Part shown: one piece after another, positions 20,446-22,897 of the stretch
Layout: every line of letters begins with the position of its first letter
How positions within the stretch are numbered: the first letter of the stretch is position 1
Assembly: GCA_036554605.1 (NCBI GenBank)
Contig: DATBMY010000480.1
Coordinates: 1-22,897, forward strand
Source of the DNA: DATBMY01 sp036554605
GTDB lineage: Bacteria > Acidobacteriota > Blastocatellia > UBA7656
Reading direction: 5' to 3'
Length of the DNA: 22,897 nucleotides
Program-made: the position numbers and the translations under genes
The notes under the pieces: model-generated
Seen by the model: the letters and a program-made list of their open reading frames with translations, nothing else
The model's database searches: none
Told to the model about the DNA's origin: nothing

Positions 20446-22146
20446 TCAACTTTCGCGCTCGTCCGGGTCTATGGGGCGGGATTCGTCGGTCATCGCGCGC
20501 AGCACCACATAACACAGCAGCGCGATGACCGCGACTATGGCCAGAAACAGAGCGTAGGGAAAATTCATCGACAGCGCTATGCCCTGGGCGACGGCCAGCA
20601 CTATCAGGACCGTAAAAGATACGATGAATATCAATATATTTCGCGCCGATTGCTCGCCCTTCTGGTACTTGCGAGAAAGCGGCAGCGCTTCTCTAAAGAG
20701 AAACGGGACCATAAGCTGCGCCGGCGCTATGGCGAGCCACGGCAGCAGCACGAGCAAAGCGTGCAACGGGTTTGCCCAGAGCGCTGCATAGAGCGCAAAC
20801 AGCACCGCGAAACCGGGGAGCACAATGTATATAAAGACCGCTTTTCTGAACCCGCTGCGAATATAGCCTATGCGGGTGATCGGAGCGACGCGAAGTATGT
20901 ATGCCGCCTTGTAGTGCTCGGAAAAAAGCAAGGATTCGACCGCCGCAAGTCCGGTGGAGCTTATCATCCCCGCGCCCATCATTGCATAGAACCTGCCTTC
21001 GCCCGATTCAAAGGGATCAGCCAGCCCTTCGGTGAACATGCCAAGAAACGGGAAGATCAGTATGTATGCGAGCGACGGGTAAAGCCTCAGTTTTATCTCG
21101 CGGTTGCGCAGCAAATAGGTCTTTACCAATTCAAAGGTGGCGCGCTCGGGAGGGCTGCCGAGCACAAGCGACTTCAAGCTTTCACCCGCTCGCGATCTCA
21201 ATTCGTTCGAAGCCGCCTCTGCAACCGGCGGCGGCAGGGGGGCCGCCACCGCGCGCGTCATAGATGGGGAGTACCCGGCCGAAAGCTTCTTGAAGGCAAG
21301 CGCAAGCAACAGTACCAGCGACAGCAACCCGAACGCGGCGAGCGAAAGCGTGCTTGCGTCGGCCTTCCCGATAAGGACCTCCGATAATCCCGCGAACCAG
21401 GCGGGTGGGAAGAGAAAAAAATACCAGTGAATCTTATCGACTATCATCAGACTCTGCTCGTCCGCGTCGAGAAGCCGGGGCAGCAACTGGTAGCCGAGCA
21501 TCAGCACTATCACCAGCCCTACCTGAAGCATCGTTATGATGCTGTCGAGCCGCTCCTTGCTGACGTAACGCATGAGCAGGCCGTAGCTGACGACGATCAG
21601 CGCCGTCGCGAACATCGCGACGAGCGTTGCCGACACGGCGTGCGCGAACATAAAAGCCGGGCCCGAAATCCATATGCCGCCTATGACAGGGAACAGGTTC
21701 GTCGCAAGCGCCAGCAGCAGCGTGAACAAGAAGAGGCTGAGCATCTTCGCCGCAAGCAGCGTTCGCGCGCTCATGGGGAGATGCCCGATTATATCGGCCT
21801 CCGATTCGTTGAATATGGTGTTGCCGGCTTCGGCGATTATGGCGGCCGAGACAATAAAGAGCGTTGCCGTGAACAGGCTGATCGAATAAACGAAAGTGCT
21901 TGCCTGACTGGCGATCATGCTCCCGGTAAGCAGCAGGCCAAGCAGCACGTTCACGCCCACTGAAACCAAAAGCGCGCGGTTCGCCGTTATGTACTCGGCG
22001 CCGCTCGTCTGCGCAAACGAGCGGTTGCCGCGCAAATCATGTTTCAAATAGACGGCGAGCAGCGCTTTCAACTGGCGCGCGTTTACCCGGCCTTCGCTTG
22101 CAACTTGCTCGCCGGCCGGCTCCGTTGTCAGTTCGTGGTTATTCAA
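20446..22146 (-). CDS. ABC transporter membrane protein (ABC-2-like), 12-13 helices
   Basis: The 566-residue protein starts at TTG, 9 bases after the stop of the ATPase gene, so the two make an ABC exporter. A hydrophilic N-terminus (1-55) is followed by seven hydrophobic helices, a charged cytoplasmic loop at about 290-335, then five or six more helices and a charged tail. The 'FNESEADIIGHLPMSARTLLAAK' segment between early helices, split by turns, resembles the coupling loop of ABC-2-type permeases with a 'LPMSART' interface. The doubled layout suggests two permease halves in one chain. The substrate is unknown. The gene ends 62 bases before the queF start. Confidence 0.8.
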   Translation of the reverse strand: MNNHELTTEPAGEQVASEGRVNARQLKALLAVYLKHDLRGNRSFAQTSGAEYITANRALLVSVGVNVLLGLLLTGSMIASQASTFVYSISLFTATLFIVSAAIIAEAGNTIFNESEADIIGHLPMSARTLLAAKMLSLFLFTLLLALATNLFPVIGGIWISGPAFMFAHAVSATLVAMFATALIVVSYGLLMRYVSKERLDSIITMLQVGLVIVLMLGYQLLPRLLDADEQSLMIVDKIHWYFFLFPPAWFAGLSEVLIGKADASTLSLAAFGLLSLVLLLALAFKKLSAGYSPSMTRAVAAPLPPPVAEAASNELRSRAGESLKSLVLGSPPERATFELVKTYLLRNREIKLRLYPSLAYILIFPFLGMFTEGLADPFESGEGRFYAMMGAGMISSTGLAAVESLLFSEHYKAAYILRVAPITRIGYIRSGFRKAVFIYIVLPGFAVLFALYAALWANPLHALLVLLPWLAIAPAQLMVPFLFREALPLSRKYQKGEQSARNILIFIVSFTVLIVLAVAQGIALSMNFPYALFLAIVAVIALLCYVVLRAMTDESRPIDPDERES

Positions 22147-22155
22147 GTCAGGGCC

Positions 22156-22897
22156 TTAGAACTTGAAAGTCTTCGAGAATTCCTCGGCGCGCTCTTCAAG
22201 GTCCGTGTGCGCGGTGAGCTTGTTGAATATGCGCTCAAGCGACCCCTCGCCGCTCGATTCCCGCAGGCTTGCGAGCGTGCCGTCGGCGACGATGCGGCCG
22301 TGGTCGATGATTATTATGCGGTCGCACGTCCGCTCGACGACGTCGAGTATGTGGGAGCAATAGACTATGGTCTTGCCCTCGGCCGCGAGGTTCTTTATGA
22401 GCGTCTTGAACATCAGCTGCGTGCTGGCATCGAGCCCGTTGAGCGGCTCGTCGAAGAATATAACGCGCGGGTTATGTATGAGCGCGGCCGATATGACAAC
22501 CTTCTGGCGCATGCCCTTAGAGTAGGCCGAAAGCAGTTTCCTTCTGAGCGTGTCCGTGCCCAGCTCGAAAAAATTGGCGAAGCTCGATATGCGCTCGCGT
22601 ATGAGCGGGTCCTTAAGTGAATACAACCGGCCGACCATTTCAAGGTATTCGTAGCCGGTAAGGGATTCGAAGACCGCGCTCGATTCGGGCACGTAGCCTA
22701 TAAAGCCTTTCACTTCGAGGCCATGTGTTTGTATGTCGTAGCCGCAGACTTCCGCGCGGCCCGCCGTCGGCGTGACCGTCCCCGTAAGCATCTTGACTGT
22801 TGTCGATTTGCCCGCGCCGTTCGGCCCCAAATAACCGACGAGCTGGCCCGATGGGATTGTCAGGCTTATATTGTCGACGGCTGGCGTCTCGCCATAA
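22156..22897 (-). CDS. ABC transporter ATP-binding protein (5' end outside window)
   Basis: The frame is open to the window edge, so the first residues are missing; the visible part begins 'YGETPAVDNISL'. Walker A is 'GPNGAGKSTT', the signature is 'YSKGMRQKVV' (a YSKGM form), Walker B is 'RVIFFDEPLNGLD', and the switch His lies in 'YCSHILDVVE'. The Q-loop region is 'IGYVPESSAVFESLTGYEYL'. These are typical of exporter-type ABC-2 ATPases. Alternative TTG starts inside the window would lose the N-terminal beta strands, so they are rejected. It drives the membrane protein encoded directly downstream. Confidence 0.95.
   Translation of the reverse strand, partial: YGETPAVDNISLTIPSGQLVGYLGPNGAGKSTTVKMLTGTVTPTAGRAEVCGYDIQTHGLEVKGFIGYVPESSAVFESLTGYEYLEMVGRLYSLKDPLIRERISSFANFFELGTDTLRRKLLSAYSKGMRQKVVISAALIHNPRVIFFDEPLNGLDASTQLMFKTLIKNLAAEGKTIVYCSHILDVVERTCDRIIIIDHGRIVADGTLASLRESSGEGSLERIFNKLTAHTDLEERAEEFSKTFKF

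Noticed and set aside
1..22897. CRISPR arrays, tRNA genes, phage or transposase genes
   Set aside because: No regularly spaced direct repeats, tRNA-like cloverleaf or such proteins were found.

Overview
The window is GC-rich chromosomal DNA from a bacterium. The gene set (tricorn-type protease, large secreted IPT/TIG-repeat protein, zinc-finger/TPR membrane protein, cytochrome c plus copper-monooxygenase-like protein, DinB-family proteins, CGNR zinc-finger regulator) suggests an Acidobacteriota genome, perhaps Blastocatellia. That placement is inferred from gene content only. There is no phage, transposase, CRISPR array or tRNA gene. A complete RNase P RNA gene is present.

Layout. 1-2.0 kb: 3' end of a tricorn-like protease facing a CGNR/ABATE regulator. 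2.0-4.1 kb: two tandem DinB-family genes and thiL (thiamine-phosphate kinase) on the + strand; the region between the regulator and the first DinB gene holds a good promoter inside two near-identical 30-bp inverted repeats. 4.1-5.0 kb, minus strand: an exported rhodanese followed by a cupin. 5.3-8.0 kb: secreted beta-propeller plus IPT/TIG protein, ending in a rho-independent terminator. 8.0-9.3 kb: OmpR-type response regulator (minus) and divergent rnpB (+). 9.3-11.4 kb: TPR protein, small zinc-ribbon membrane protein, zinc-finger/TPR protein. 11.5-13.2 kb: Pol I-like polymerase without 5' nuclease (minus). 13.4-17.2 kb: Xaa-Pro aminopeptidase, polytopic membrane protein, endonuclease III. 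17.4-18.6 kb: cytochrome c/copper-monooxygenase-like protein. 18.7-20.4 kb, minus strand: queF, a small unknown protein and an HhH-GPD glycosylase, tightly packed. 20.4-22.9 kb, minus strand: ABC transporter membrane protein and its ATPase (5' end off the window).

Main discovery candidate: the rhodanese reading frame is interrupted by one in-frame TGA two residues after its catalytic Cys, then continues for 44 codons of good rhodanese sequence. The TGA lies where relatives have the second Cys of a CxC motif, and just 3' of it the mRNA can form a stem-loop of the bacterial SECIS type. It is best read as a selenoprotein with a Cys-Thr-Sec active site.

Second theme: a dispersed repeat of about 110-160 bp with G-rich/C-rich inverted ends and an AT-rich core occurs in three intergenic gaps (1152-1263, 5061-5212, 14724-14884, the last inverted). 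A related AT-rich core sits inside helix P3 of the RNase P RNA.
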